A DNA stretch of 64,000 bases from Salipiger sp. CCB-MM3 (GTDB taxonomy: Bacteria > Pseudomonadota > Alphaproteobacteria > Rhodobacterales > Rhodobacteraceae). Shown here piece after piece: positions 35,112 through 46,063 of the stretch. The DNA lies in NCBI RefSeq assembly GCF_001687105.1, contig NZ_CP014595.1:372001-436000 (forward strand), in the 5' to 3' direction. Every line of letters begins with the position of its first letter. Position 1 is the first letter of the stretch. The notes below the pieces were generated by a model that had not been told where the DNA came from, searched no databases, and saw only the letters and a list, made by a program, of their open reading frames with translations. Position numbers and translations under genes: made by a program.

Positions 35112-37202
35112 TCAGCCGACCGAAATCAGCCCGATCGCCTCATCCTGCCGCATCAGCCAGAGCAGCAGCCGTGCGGCGCGCCCGCGTTCGGAGGTGAGAC
35201 CCGGATCCTCGGCCAGCAGCTTGCGCGCGTCGCTCTGCGCCATGGCCATCAGCCCCGACTGCGCCTCGAGGTCGGCGACCTTGAAGCGCGGCAGGCCCGA
35301 TTGCGCGGTGCCGATGAGATCGCCGGCGCCGCGCATCTGCAGATCGACCTCGGAGATGCGGAAGCCATCCTCGGTCTCGCGCAGCGTGGTGAGCCGTTTC
35401 GAGCCGCTCTCGCCCAGCGGCGGCTGGTACATGAGCAGGCAGGTCGAGGCTGCCTCGCCACGCCCGACCCGGCCGCGCAGCTGGTGCAACTGCGCCAGCC
35501 CGAAAATCTCGGCGCGTTCGATCACCATGATCGAGGCATTGGGCACGTTCACCCCGACCTCGATCACCGTGGTGGCGACCAGAACCTTGGTCTCCCCGGC
35601 GACGAAGCGCGCCATGGCGGCGTCTTTCTCGGCGGGCGGCATCTGGCCGTGCACCAGCCCCACCACACCCTCGCCCAACTGCGCGCGCAGGCGCTTGAAA
35701 CGCTCTTCGGCGGCGGTGAGATCCGAGACCTCGCTTTCCTCGACCAGCGGGCAGACCCAATAGGCCTGCCGCCCCTCGGAGACCGCCTTGCGCAGATGTT
35801 CGACCACCTCGCCGATGCGCTCGGTGGAGACCAGCGCGGTCTGCACTGGTTTGCGCCCCGGCGGTTTCTCGTCGAGCACCGAGACATCCATGTCGCCATA
35901 TTGCGCCAGCGCGAGGCTGCGCGGGATCGGCGTGGCGGTCATCACCAGCACGTCGGCGCCCTGCCCCTTACGGCCCAGTTCCAGCCGCTGGCGCACGCCG
36001 AAGCGGTGTTGCTCGTCGACGATGGCGAGCCGCAGGTCGCGGAACACCACGTCTTCCTGAAACACCGCATGGGTGCCGACGAGGATGTGGATATTGCCCT
36101 CGGCCAGCGCGGCGAGCTTGGCCTTGCGCTCGGCGCCCTTGTCGCGGCCGGTGAGGATTTCCACCACCACGCCCGCGCTTTCGGCCAGCGGCTGCAGCCC
36201 CTCGAGGTGCTGGCGGGCGAGGATTTCCGTCGGCGCCATCATCACGCCCTGCGCGCTGCTTTCCACCGCGATCAGCAGCGCCATGAAGGCCACCAGCGTT
36301 TTGCCCGCGCCCACGTCGCCCTGCAGCAGGCGGTTCATCCGCGTCTCATCGGCCATGTCGGTGGCGATCTCATCCATCGCGCGCAGCTGCGCGCCGGTGG
36401 GCCGATAGGGCAGCGCCGCAAGCACGCGGCGGCGCAGATGGCCATCGCCCAGGGTGGGGTGCCCCTTGCCGCGGCGGCGGTTGATCCGCGCCAGCGCCAG
36501 CGTCAGCTGATGCGCCAAAAGCTCGTCATAGGCGAGGCGCGCGCGCGCCGGGGCCGAGGGGCTGAGCGCGTCCATTCCGTCGGGCGCATGGGCGGCCTCG
36601 AGCGCGTCGTGCCAGTCGGGCCAGCCCTCGCGGTCCTTCAGCGGGCCGTCGATCCATTCGGGCATCTGCGGCGCGCGCGTCATGGCATCGCGGATGGCGC
36701 GGGCCATGAGCTTTTGCGTGACGCCAGAGGTGAGCGGGTAGACCGGCTCGAAATCGGGCAGCGTATGCGCCTCGTCGAGCGGCAGGATGTGGTCGGGGTG
36801 GACCATCTGCGCCATGCCGTCGAAGAGCTCGACCTTGCCCGAGACCAGTCGCCGCGAGCCTTCGGGCAGCACGCGGGTGAGGTAATCGGCGCGGCCATGG
36901 AAGAACACCAGCTGGAACGGCCCCTCGCCATCCTCGACCTGAATGCGGTAGGGGCGCCCCTTCACCGCAGGGGCCATGTGGCGCAGCACCTGCACCTCGA
37001 CCGTCACCGTGCCGGGCAGCACCGCCTCCTGCACCGAGCCGCGCGGACGCCGGTCGATCACCGCATGCGGCAGCGTCAGCAGCAGGTCGCGCGGGGCGTG
37101 CACGTCGAGCCCCTCGAAGGCCTGCGCGGTCTTCGGGCCGACGCCGTCCAGCGTCTTGAGCTCGGCAAACAGCGGCCAGAGCGGTTCCGGGCGCTGGCTC
37201 AT
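35112..37202 (-). CDS. recG: ATP-dependent DNA helicase RecG
   Basis: RecG remodels stalled replication forks and branch-migrates Holliday junctions. The 696 residues have the N-terminal wedge/OB domain, then helicase motifs: Walker A GDVGAGKTLVA, motif Ia MAPTEILARQH, motif II DEQHRFG, motif III TATPIPRSLALAQYGDMD, and motif VI region QLRGRVGRG. Length is normal. It starts 22 bases after the ligA stop on the same strand, so ligA-recG are probably co-transcribed. The putative SOS gene lies downstream. Confidence 0.97.
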   Translation of the reverse strand: MSQRPEPLWPLFAELKTLDGVGPKTAQAFEGLDVHAPRDLLLTLPHAVIDRRPRGSVQEAVLPGTVTVEVQVLRHMAPAVKGRPYRIQVEDGEGPFQLVFFHGRADYLTRVLPEGSRRLVSGKVELFDGMAQMVHPDHILPLDEAHTLPDFEPVYPLTSGVTQKLMARAIRDAMTRAPQMPEWIDGPLKDREGWPDWHDALEAAHAPDGMDALSPSAPARARLAYDELLAHQLTLALARINRRRGKGHPTLGDGHLRRRVLAALPYRPTGAQLRAMDEIATDMADETRMNRLLQGDVGAGKTLVAFMALLIAVESSAQGVMMAPTEILARQHLEGLQPLAESAGVVVEILTGRDKGAERKAKLAALAEGNIHILVGTHAVFQEDVVFRDLRLAIVDEQHRFGVRQRLELGRKGQGADVLVMTATPIPRSLALAQYGDMDVSVLDEKPPGRKPVQTALVSTERIGEVVEHLRKAVSEGRQAYWVCPLVEESEVSDLTAAEERFKRLRAQLGEGVVGLVHGQMPPAEKDAAMARFVAGETKVLVATTVIEVGVNVPNASIMVIERAEIFGLAQLHQLRGRVGRGEAASTCLLMYQPPLGESGSKRLTTLRETEDGFRISEVDLQMRGAGDLIGTAQSGLPRFKVADLEAQSGLMAMAQSDARKLLAEDPGLTSERGRAARLLLWLMRQDEAIGLISVG

Positions 37203-37224
37203 GCGGCGCTCCTCATGTGCACTC

Positions 37225-39525
<2,301 letters not shown>

Positions 39526-39573
39526 TCACGCCGTTCGAAGGACGTGATAGGGCGCGGGGCGAGGCGCGTCCAG

Positions 39574-40281
39574 TCAGCCGTTGACCGCCATGGCGCCAAG
39601 CGGCGGCTCGGGATCGCGCAGCACGTAGCCCCGGCCCCAGACTGTCTCGATGTAGTTCTCATCCCCCGTCGCTTCGGAGAGTTTCTTGCGCAGCTTGCAG
39701 ATGAACACATCGATGATCTTGAGCTCGGGTTCGTCCATCCCCCCGTAGAGATGGTTGAGGAACATCTCTTTGGTGAGCGTGGTGCCTTTGCGCAGCGAGA
39801 GCAGTTCGAGCATCTGGTATTCCTTGCCGGTCAGATGCACCGGGCGTTCGGCCACGGTCACCGTCTTGGCGTCGAGGTTCACCGACACTTTGCCGGTGCG
39901 GATGATCGACTGCGAATGCCCCTTCGAGCGGCGGATGATCGCGTGGATTCGCGCCACCAACTCGTCGCGGTGGAAAGGCTTGGTCAGATAGTCGTCAGCG
40001 CCAAAGCCGAAGCCTTTGATCTTGTTCTCGGTGTCATCGGCCCCCGACAGGATCAGGATCGGCGTATTGATCCGCGCAAGGCGCAACTGCCGCAGAACCT
40101 CATGCCCGTGAATATCGGGCAAGTTCAGATCGAGCAGGATCAGATCGTAGTCATAGAGCTTTGCCAGATCGATCCCCTCTTCCCCGAGATCGGTGGCATA
40201 GACGTTCAGATTGGCATGGTTCAGCATCAGCTCGATGCTTTTCGATGTGGTTGGATCGTCTTCAACCAGAAGGATTCGCAT
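39574..40281 (-). CDS. ctrA: Cell-cycle response regulator CtrA
   Basis: CtrA is the OmpR-type master regulator that in Caulobacter controls cell cycle and division, and in Rhodobacteraceae motility, gene transfer agents and quorum responses. The 235 residues have a receiver domain with the acceptor Asp in [13 protein letters not shown] (D51), and a winged-helix DNA-binding domain ([20 protein letters not shown]). Length and motifs match CtrA closely. A near-consensus CtrA site lies upstream at 40333-40347, consistent with autoregulation. sciP is 223 bases upstream on the same strand. Confidence 0.97.
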   Translation of the reverse strand: MRILLVEDDPTTSKSIELMLNHANLNVYATDLGEEGIDLAKLYDYDLILLDLNLPDIHGHEVLRQLRLARINTPILILSGADDTENKIKGFGFGADDYLTKPFHRDELVARIHAIIRRSKGHSQSIIRTGKVSVNLDAKTVTVAERPVHLTGKEYQMLELLSLRKGTTLTKEMFLNHLYGGMDEPELKIIDVFICKLRKKLSEATGDENYIETVWGRGYVLRDPEPPLGAMAVNG

Positions 40282-40332
40282 GGCTGTCTCCGCTTCTCTT
40301 TTACCCCTGGGACCGAGCCTGTCCCAAATTAG

Positions 40333-40347
40333 TTAACGGTTCTTTAC
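40333..40347 (-). promoter_or_regulatory. Candidate CtrA box upstream of ctrA
   Basis: TTAA-CGGTTCT-TTAC, one base off TTAA-N7-TTAA. It lies about 52-66 bases before the ctrA start, in the 223-base gap that separates ctrA from sciP. The gap holds no other gene. Confidence 0.5.
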
Positions 40348-40504
40348 TGCGACCCCGTGTGTTGGTCCGCAGTCTAGGGAAGCACGGGGTCAATTCAACT
40401 TAGGAACGAAACCCAAATGGATAGTTCTCCTAACCGAACGTGCCACTCAGCTTCAAGCTGCGCGGCTCTCCTTCCCCGTGTTCCGTTAAAACGACGCAAC
40501 GGCA

Positions 40505-40780
40505 CTACTCCCGGAAGCGCTGAATGAGCGTTGCCTTGAGCGCCTCTTCCCCGTGGGAGGACACTGCCCGGAGCCATTCTTCCAGTTCCTCGCTGCTGAG
40601 CGCGTAGTACTCCATCGCCTGTGCCTGTGTGAGCAGACCATGACGCACGGCGCGCACCACGGCAGCCTTGCGGGAAGCGACCCAGCGCCGCGTTTCCTGC
40701 GGTGGAAGGTCCGCACGGGTCATGATCGAGCCGTCCGGCAAGGTCACCGCGCGGGGGCCGTCGATCTTCTTGAGGTACAT
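40505..40780 (-). CDS. sciP: SciP/DUF1153-type CtrA regulatory protein
   Basis: SciP is a small helix-turn-helix protein (DUF1153) that in Caulobacter represses CtrA-activated promoters. The 91 residues start MYLKKIDGPRAVTLPDGSIM and contain RADLPPQETRRWVASRKAAV and a recognition-helix region LTQAQAMEYYALSSEELEEW, all typical of the family. The frame is open further upstream, but the ATG at 40780 matches the conserved start. Its place next to ctrA supports the assignment. A weak CtrA-like site (TTAA-N7-TAAA, 40923-40937) lies in the gap to mnmA. Confidence 0.92.
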   Translation of the reverse strand: MYLKKIDGPRAVTLPDGSIMTRADLPPQETRRWVASRKAAVVRAVRHGLLTQAQAMEYYALSSEELEEWLRAVSSHGEEALKATLIQRFRE

Positions 40781-40997
40781 CTTCGTCGTCCCTGCTCTTC
40801 CAAGTTCCGCCCTCGTGCCTTCCCTGCTTCCCCAGCCTGCTCCCCCCGTCGGCTCTGAGCCTTTGCCGCCGTCAATGCGCCCGCCCGAGCTATGGGGGTG
40901 ACGCATATTGGGCTTGCGTGATTTAACGCTGTCTAAAACGCGCCCTTGTTAGTATGACGCATTTTCCTATATTCCCCCGGACTCCCGGAGATTGATG

Positions 40998-42140
40998 ATG
41001 GCCCTCGATACCCAGACCCTGAACTCGCTTGGATTCGCGAAACCGCCCGCCGAAACGCGGGTGGTCGTTGCCATGTCCGGCGGCGTGGACAGCTCTGTCG
41101 TCGCCGCCATGCTGGCCGAAGAAGGCTATGACGTGGTTGGCGTGACGCTGCAGCTTTACGATCACGGCGCGGCGCTGGCCAAGAAGGGCGCCTGCTGCGC
41201 TGGCATCGACATCCATGATGCCCGCCGCGTGGCCGAGCAGATGGGCTTCCCGCATTACGTTCTGGACTATGAGAACATCTTCAAGGATGCGGTGATCGAC
41301 GAGTTCGCCGAGAGCTATCTTGGCGGCGCCACGCCCGTGCCCTGCATCCGCTGCAACGAGCGGGTGAAGTTCAAGGACCTGCTGGAGACCGCGAAAGACC
41401 TCGACGCCGATTGCATGGCCACGGGCCACTACATCCAGCGGATGGTCGGCGGCGAAGGGCCGGAACTGCATTCGGCGGCAGATGCCAACCGCGATCAGAG
41501 CTACTTCCTCTTCTCCACCACGCCCGAGCAGCTATCGTATCTGCGCTTCCCGCTGGGGCACCTGAAGAGCAAGGCCGAGACCCGCGAGCTGGCGGCCAAA
41601 TACGGGCTGTCGGTGGCCGACAAGCCCGACAGTCAGGACATCTGCTTTGTGCCCGACGGCAATTATGCCTCGGTGATCGAGAAGCTGCGCCCCGGTGCCG
41701 CCGAGCCGGGCGAGATCGTCCATGCGGACGGGCGCAAGCTGGGCACCCACAAGGGGGTGATCCACTACACCATCGGCCAGCGCCGCGGGCTTGGCATCGG
41801 TGGGCTGGAAGAGCCGCTCTATGTGGTCAAGCTCGACGTGGACAAACAGCAGGTCATCGTGGGCCCGAAAGAGATGCTGGCGACCCGCAAGGTGCCGGTG
41901 CGCGAGATCAACTGGCTTGGCGACGAGCCCTTCACCAGCCGCGACGAGTGGCACCTGAAGGTGAAGGTCCGCTCCACCCGCCCGCCGCGGGATGCGATCA
42001 TCCGTCCGATCTCGGACACCGAGGCCGAGGTCGAACTGCTGACCCCCGAGGAAGGCGTGAGCCCCGGTCAGGCCTGCGTTTTCTACGCCCCCGAAAGCAG
42101 CCGCATCTATGGCGGCGGCTGGATCTGGCGCGGGTACTGA
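40998..42140 (+). CDS. mnmA: tRNA-specific 2-thiouridylase MnmA
   Basis: MnmA puts sulfur on the wobble uridine of tRNAs for Lys, Glu and Gln. The 380 residues have the PP-loop [15 protein letters not shown], the catalytic cysteines in [14 protein letters not shown] and [10 protein letters not shown], and the middle beta-barrel domain near GQRRGLGI. Two in-frame ATGs (40995, 40998) follow GGAG; the second has the better spacing. It is divergent from sciP. Confidence 0.96.
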   Translation: MALDTQTLNSLGFAKPPAETRVVVAMSGGVDSSVVAAMLAEEGYDVVGVTLQLYDHGAALAKKGACCAGIDIHDARRVAEQMGFPHYVLDYENIFKDAVIDEFAESYLGGATPVPCIRCNERVKFKDLLETAKDLDADCMATGHYIQRMVGGEGPELHSAADANRDQSYFLFSTTPEQLSYLRFPLGHLKSKAETRELAAKYGLSVADKPDSQDICFVPDGNYASVIEKLRPGAAEPGEIVHADGRKLGTHKGVIHYTIGQRRGLGIGGLEEPLYVVKLDVDKQQVIVGPKEMLATRKVPVREINWLGDEPFTSRDEWHLKVKVRSTRPPRDAIIRPISDTEAEVELLTPEEGVSPGQACVFYAPESSRIYGGGWIWRGY

Positions 42141-42212
42141 TCCCCCACAGCAGCGCGCTTGCACCTTATGCCCTGAAGGCCCATTCTTTCACGCGAAAGG
42201 GTGGGCCTTTGC

Positions 42213-42545
42213 ATGTCTTGGCTGAGCCGTCTGACCGAACGCCGGATTCTGAAATCCCTTGCCGAGGGCAAGCTGCAGGGCCTTGAAGGTGAGGGCCGTC
42301 CGCTGCCTGACCGCAGCGGCGAGGCGCATCTCGATCCCGGCGAAGCCATGGGATTTCGCATCATGGCCGAGGCCGGTGCGCTGCCCGAGGAGATCACCCT
42401 GAAAAAGCAGGTCGCTCTGCAGCGTCAGGCGCTTGCCGCGCTCACCGATCCCGCCGAACGCCGCGCGGCAATGGCGCTTCTGGCAGAGCTCGAGATGAAG
42501 CAGGCAATGGCCGAAGAGGCCCGGCGCCGCTTCTTGCGTGACTGA
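42213..42545 (+). CDS. DUF1992 (DnaJC28-type) protein
   Basis: The 110 residues belong to DUF1992, the conserved domain of DNAJ homologue subfamily C member 28, with the typical LEGEGRPLPDRSGEAHLDPGEAM region. No J domain or HPD motif is present. The role is unknown. The ATG at 42213 is preferred to an upstream GTG at 42201. It converges on the GGDEF gene across 32 bases. Confidence 0.82.
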   Translation: MSWLSRLTERRILKSLAEGKLQGLEGEGRPLPDRSGEAHLDPGEAMGFRIMAEAGALPEEITLKKQVALQRQALAALTDPAERRAAMALLAELEMKQAMAEEARRRFLRD

Positions 42546-42577
42546 CAGGTGTGACAGACTGGCGTCTCTGGCCGAAG

Positions 42578-44434
42578 CTAGGCTTCGACGCCGCTCAGCG
42601 GATAGACCGCCGGTGCAGAGGTGAGCTCCTCTATGCTCAGCGGCGCGGAAATCAGATGACCCTGCCCCGCATCGCAGCCCATGGCGCGCAGGTAGCTGAG
42701 CTGTCCCGGCGTCTCGATCCCCTCGGCCACCACGCGAAAGCCAAAGCGGCGCGCCATGCTCAGGATCGCCTCGACCACGGCGCGGTCGCGCGGGCGCGCG
42801 CTCAGGCCCTGCACGAACTGGCAGTCGATCTTCAGCATGTCGATCGGCCATGTGCCCAAGTGGCGCAGGCTGCCATAGCCGGTGCCGAAGTCGTCAAGGG
42901 CGATCTTGGCTCCACGCGCCCGCAGATCACGGAGCGCCTCGAACACATTGCCGCCGGTCTCGCCCAGCATTACCGTCTCGGGCACCTCGATCACCAGCGC
43001 CTCCCAGCTCAGACCGAAATCCGCCAGCAGCCGTGCGAGGTCGTCGGCAAAACTGCGGTTGCACAGATCAAAGCGGGTGACATTGATCCCGATGCGCAGC
43101 GGCTGGCCTTCGGCGCGGCAGCGCTGCGGCAGGCGGCTCAGCCATTCGGTGGCCTGCCCGATCATGCTGCGCGTCAACTGCTCGGCCAGCACCGGGCTTT
43201 CGAAGATCGGCGAGAAAAGTTCGGGCCCCACCATGTCGCCGCCGGGCGCCTGCCAACGCGCCAGCACCTCGTAGCCGGTGCAGACCCCGGTCGCGAGGTC
43301 GACCACAGGGTGAAACACCGGGCGCACCTCGCCAGCGGCCAAAGCACCCGAGAAATTGCGCATCAGTTCGCGCAGGCTGAACCGCAGGTGCCGTCGCGGA
43401 TCGAACAGCATCTCGGCACCGCGCCCGGCCCGTTTCGCCGCATAGAGCGCCGTATCGGCCAGTTCGAACAGCGTGTCATAGGTTTCCGCCTGCCTTGGAA
43501 ACAGCGCCGCGCCGATGCTGACGCCGCCGATCTCGGGTTTTCCCAGACTCTCGCCAAGCCCTTGAAGCGCGGCCTGACAGCGGCGCAATGCGCTTGCCAG
43601 AGCGGGCTCGGGGTCGCTCGGCAACCGCAGCAGCGCGGCAAACTCATCGCCGCCGATGCGCCCGATCCGCGCGTCTGCAGGCAGGCTGCTGCTCAGCGCG
43701 CCGGCGATGGCCCGCAGGTAGATGTCGCCGAACTGGTGGCCGTGCAGATCGTTGATGTCTTTGAAGTGATCCACGTCGAACAGCACCAACGCCTGCGCGC
43801 CGCGCCCGGCGCCAAGATCATCACGCACCCCCGCCTCGAAGGAGGTGGCATTCTCCAGCCCGGTCAGTGGGTCCTTGCGCAGACGCCGCTGCAGATGCGC
43901 CGCATGACGCCCCAGCGCCGCCATGTCGCGCGCCATGGCCAACTTGCCCCGACGCTCGGCCAGCAGCGACGCCAGCAGCGCGGTGAAATGAAGCGCCGCC
44001 TGTTCAGCCTCGTCCGCACCGGTGCGCGCAGCGTCAAAGCCCAGCAGGATGTCCCCCAGCACAAGGCCGCAGGGGCCGGTGAAGCAGCGCTGCACGAAGC
44101 GATAGCGGCTCCCCTCGACCTCCTGCAGCGTGGTGTTCGCCGCGTCCCGCGCAGCCCCCAGCGCAGGTGCCGAGCGCGGCAGTGCCGCGGCGCTGCCAAG
44201 CGGCTGCACCCGAGCCTGTGCCATCTGCTGCATATGGTCGGCCAATGGCCCGCTCAGCGGCGCGGCCAGACATATGGCGCGCGGGCCGACGATCTCGGCA
44301 GGCAGGTCGATACGACAGGCCACCGCCCCGGTCAGCGGCAGTGCCGCCGCGCCAAGACGATCAAGCACCGCGTCCAGTTCCGACGCCGGAAGCCCGGCCT
44401 CGGCGCCAAGCGCCATATCCGGCAGAGTGTTCAT
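42578..44434 (-). CDS. GGDEF-EAL (EVL) cyclic-di-GMP protein
   Basis: A cytoplasmic c-di-GMP enzyme of 618 residues. Residues 1-180 look like a GAF-type sensor without membrane spans. The GGDEF domain has an intact GGDEF motif (261-265) with LFDVDHFKDIND and no RxxD inhibitory site five residues upstream. The EAL domain starts FHPVVDLATG and its signature reads EVLARW (389-394); the catalytic Glu is kept, and DDFGTGYGS (514-522) and the E of VIEVPE are present. Both synthesis and hydrolysis are possible. It lies alone, downstream of the dctBD terminator. Confidence 0.92.
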   Translation of the reverse strand: MNTLPDMALGAEAGLPASELDAVLDRLGAAALPLTGAVACRIDLPAEIVGPRAICLAAPLSGPLADHMQQMAQARVQPLGSAAALPRSAPALGAARDAANTTLQEVEGSRYRFVQRCFTGPCGLVLGDILLGFDAARTGADEAEQAALHFTALLASLLAERRGKLAMARDMAALGRHAAHLQRRLRKDPLTGLENATSFEAGVRDDLGAGRGAQALVLFDVDHFKDINDLHGHQFGDIYLRAIAGALSSSLPADARIGRIGGDEFAALLRLPSDPEPALASALRRCQAALQGLGESLGKPEIGGVSIGAALFPRQAETYDTLFELADTALYAAKRAGRGAEMLFDPRRHLRFSLRELMRNFSGALAAGEVRPVFHPVVDLATGVCTGYEVLARWQAPGGDMVGPELFSPIFESPVLAEQLTRSMIGQATEWLSRLPQRCRAEGQPLRIGINVTRFDLCNRSFADDLARLLADFGLSWEALVIEVPETVMLGETGGNVFEALRDLRARGAKIALDDFGTGYGSLRHLGTWPIDMLKIDCQFVQGLSARPRDRAVVEAILSMARRFGFRVVAEGIETPGQLSYLRAMGCDAGQGHLISAPLSIEELTSAPAVYPLSGVEA

Positions 44435-44515
44435 ATCCGCTCCCCTCCTGCTTGTTCAAAACTTGTTAACCAAATGGGATCACACAGGCGGCGCAGACGC
44501 CGCTGAATGCAGAAA

Positions 44516-44540
44516 AACCTCCCGGATGGACCGGGAGGTT
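44516..44540 (-). terminator. Strong terminator after the dctD-like gene
   Basis: Ten-base perfect stem AACCTCCCGG / CCGGGAGGTT, loop of 5, followed on the minus strand by a T-rich tail (GGTTTTTCT). It separates dctBD from the GGDEF gene. On the plus strand TTTCTTTAGG also follows, so it may work both ways. Confidence 0.8.
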
Positions 44541-44659
44541 TCTTTAGGTTTTAGCGAAAAGCTTAATAAGCCATTAACAGGGGCACCCTATCGAAGCGTC
44601 AAGCCGCACACCGAGGGCTGCGGCCTCACCTTGATCAATGCCCTGCTCCGAGGCTCTGC

Positions 44660-45994
44660 TCAGAGGTAATCCGAGCGTTGCAGGCCGTATTTGGCCATCT
44701 TCTCGTTTAGCGTGCGGCGCGGCAGGCACAGCTCGTCCATCACCGAAGAGATCGAGCCCTTGTGGCGGCGCATGGTGTTGTCGATCAGCATGCGCTCGAA
44801 GGCTTCGACGTATTCTTTCAACGGCTTGCCCTCGGTGGTCATCACCGGCTGCATGTCCTCGTGATCGTTCATCAGCAACGAGGCGATGGTGCCTGTGCCG
44901 CGGCGCGATTGCAGCACCGCGCGCTCTGCGAGGTTGATCAACTGGCGCACGTTGCCCGGCCACGGCGCCTGCAAGAGCTGCGCCGCCTCCTGTGCCGAGA
45001 CCTGCGGCGCGTCGCAGCCGTATTCATCCGAGAACTGCTCGGAGAAGCGGGTGAACAGCGTCAGGATGTCCTCGCCGCGCTGGCGCAGCGGCGGCACGGT
45101 GATCTTCAGCGCCGCAAGGCGGTAGTAGAGATCGGGGCGCAGAGCGGTCTCGCAGGTGCGACCTTCGTCCTGAAGGTTGCAGATGGCGACGATGCGGGTC
45201 TCGGGCGGGGTGCCCTGATCGTTGATCACCGACAGCAGGCGGGCCTGCGAGGCGTCCGACAGGCTCTCGATGTCTTCCAGCACCAGCGTGCCGCCGCGCG
45301 CCTCCTCGATCGCCGGCAGGCGGGTGTCCTCGGGCTGCATCGGGCCGAAGAGGCGGCGCATCAGCGCATCCTCATCCATCGCCGCGCAAGAGATCAGCAC
45401 GAATTTCTTGCCCGCGCGCGACCCCACCGCGTGCAGCGCGTGGGCGATCAGCGTCTTGCCGGTGCCGGTTTCGCCGTCGATCAGCACATGGCCATCGGCC
45501 TGCCCCAGATCGAGCACGTCCTCGCGCAGCCGCTCCATGGCGGGGCTCTGGCCGATGAGCTTGCTCATCAGCTGGCCGCCGTCCGACAGCTCGCGCCGCA
45601 GCACCCGGTTGTCGAGCGTCAGGCGACGGGCGTTGGTGGCCTTCTTCGCCAGTTCCGACATGCGATCGGGGTTGAAGGGCTTTTCGAGGAAGTCATAGGC
45701 CCCGATGCGCATCGCCTCGACCGCCATCGGCACATCGCCGTGGCCGGTGATCATGATGACGGGCAGCGCGCTGTCATTGCCCATGAGCTTGCGCAGCAGC
45801 TGGATGCCATCCATGCCCGGCATGCGAATGTCAGAGATCACGATCCCCGGATAATCGGCACCGACCGCGCCGAGCGCCTCTTCGGCGCTGGAATAGGTCT
45901 CGGTGTCATAGCCCGACAGGGCCAGCCATTGGCTGATCGACTGGCGCATGTCCTTTTCATCGTCGACGATGGCGATCTTCATGGCTTTGGTCAT
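44660..45994 (-). CDS. dctD: DctD-like NtrC-family response regulator
   Basis: The 444 residues have a receiver domain with D55 (VISDIRMPG), an AAA+ domain with Walker A GETGTGKT (174-181), and a Fis-type helix-turn-helix near the C-terminus (SISSVMDELCLPRRTLNEKM). Together with the sensor gene upstream it resembles DctBD, which senses C4-dicarboxylates. Two features are odd: the GAFTGA loop is replaced by FGPMQPED, and the Walker B region reads GGTLVLEDIESL, with Glu-Asp in place of Asp-Glu. Sigma-54 activation and normal ATP hydrolysis are therefore doubtful. No dctP/Q/M transporter genes lie next to it, so the ligand is inferred. Confidence 0.85.
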   Translation of the reverse strand: MTKAMKIAIVDDEKDMRQSISQWLALSGYDTETYSSAEEALGAVGADYPGIVISDIRMPGMDGIQLLRKLMGNDSALPVIMITGHGDVPMAVEAMRIGAYDFLEKPFNPDRMSELAKKATNARRLTLDNRVLRRELSDGGQLMSKLIGQSPAMERLREDVLDLGQADGHVLIDGETGTGKTLIAHALHAVGSRAGKKFVLISCAAMDEDALMRRLFGPMQPEDTRLPAIEEARGGTLVLEDIESLSDASQARLLSVINDQGTPPETRIVAICNLQDEGRTCETALRPDLYYRLAALKITVPPLRQRGEDILTLFTRFSEQFSDEYGCDAPQVSAQEAAQLLQAPWPGNVRQLINLAERAVLQSRRGTGTIASLLMNDHEDMQPVMTTEGKPLKEYVEAFERMLIDNTMRRHKGSISSVMDELCLPRRTLNEKMAKYGLQRSDYL

Positions 45995-46063
45995 TCGGTC
46001 TGGTCGCCTTTTGTTGTGGTCTTCTTACGCGTTACGCGGTGTCATACTCGTCATGGCGCCCGC

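Noticed and set aside
44454..44468. LexA box upstream of the GGDEF gene (GTTC-N7-GTTA)
   Set aside because: One half-site is off, and there is only one such site; not enough compared with the double box at 34926-34996.
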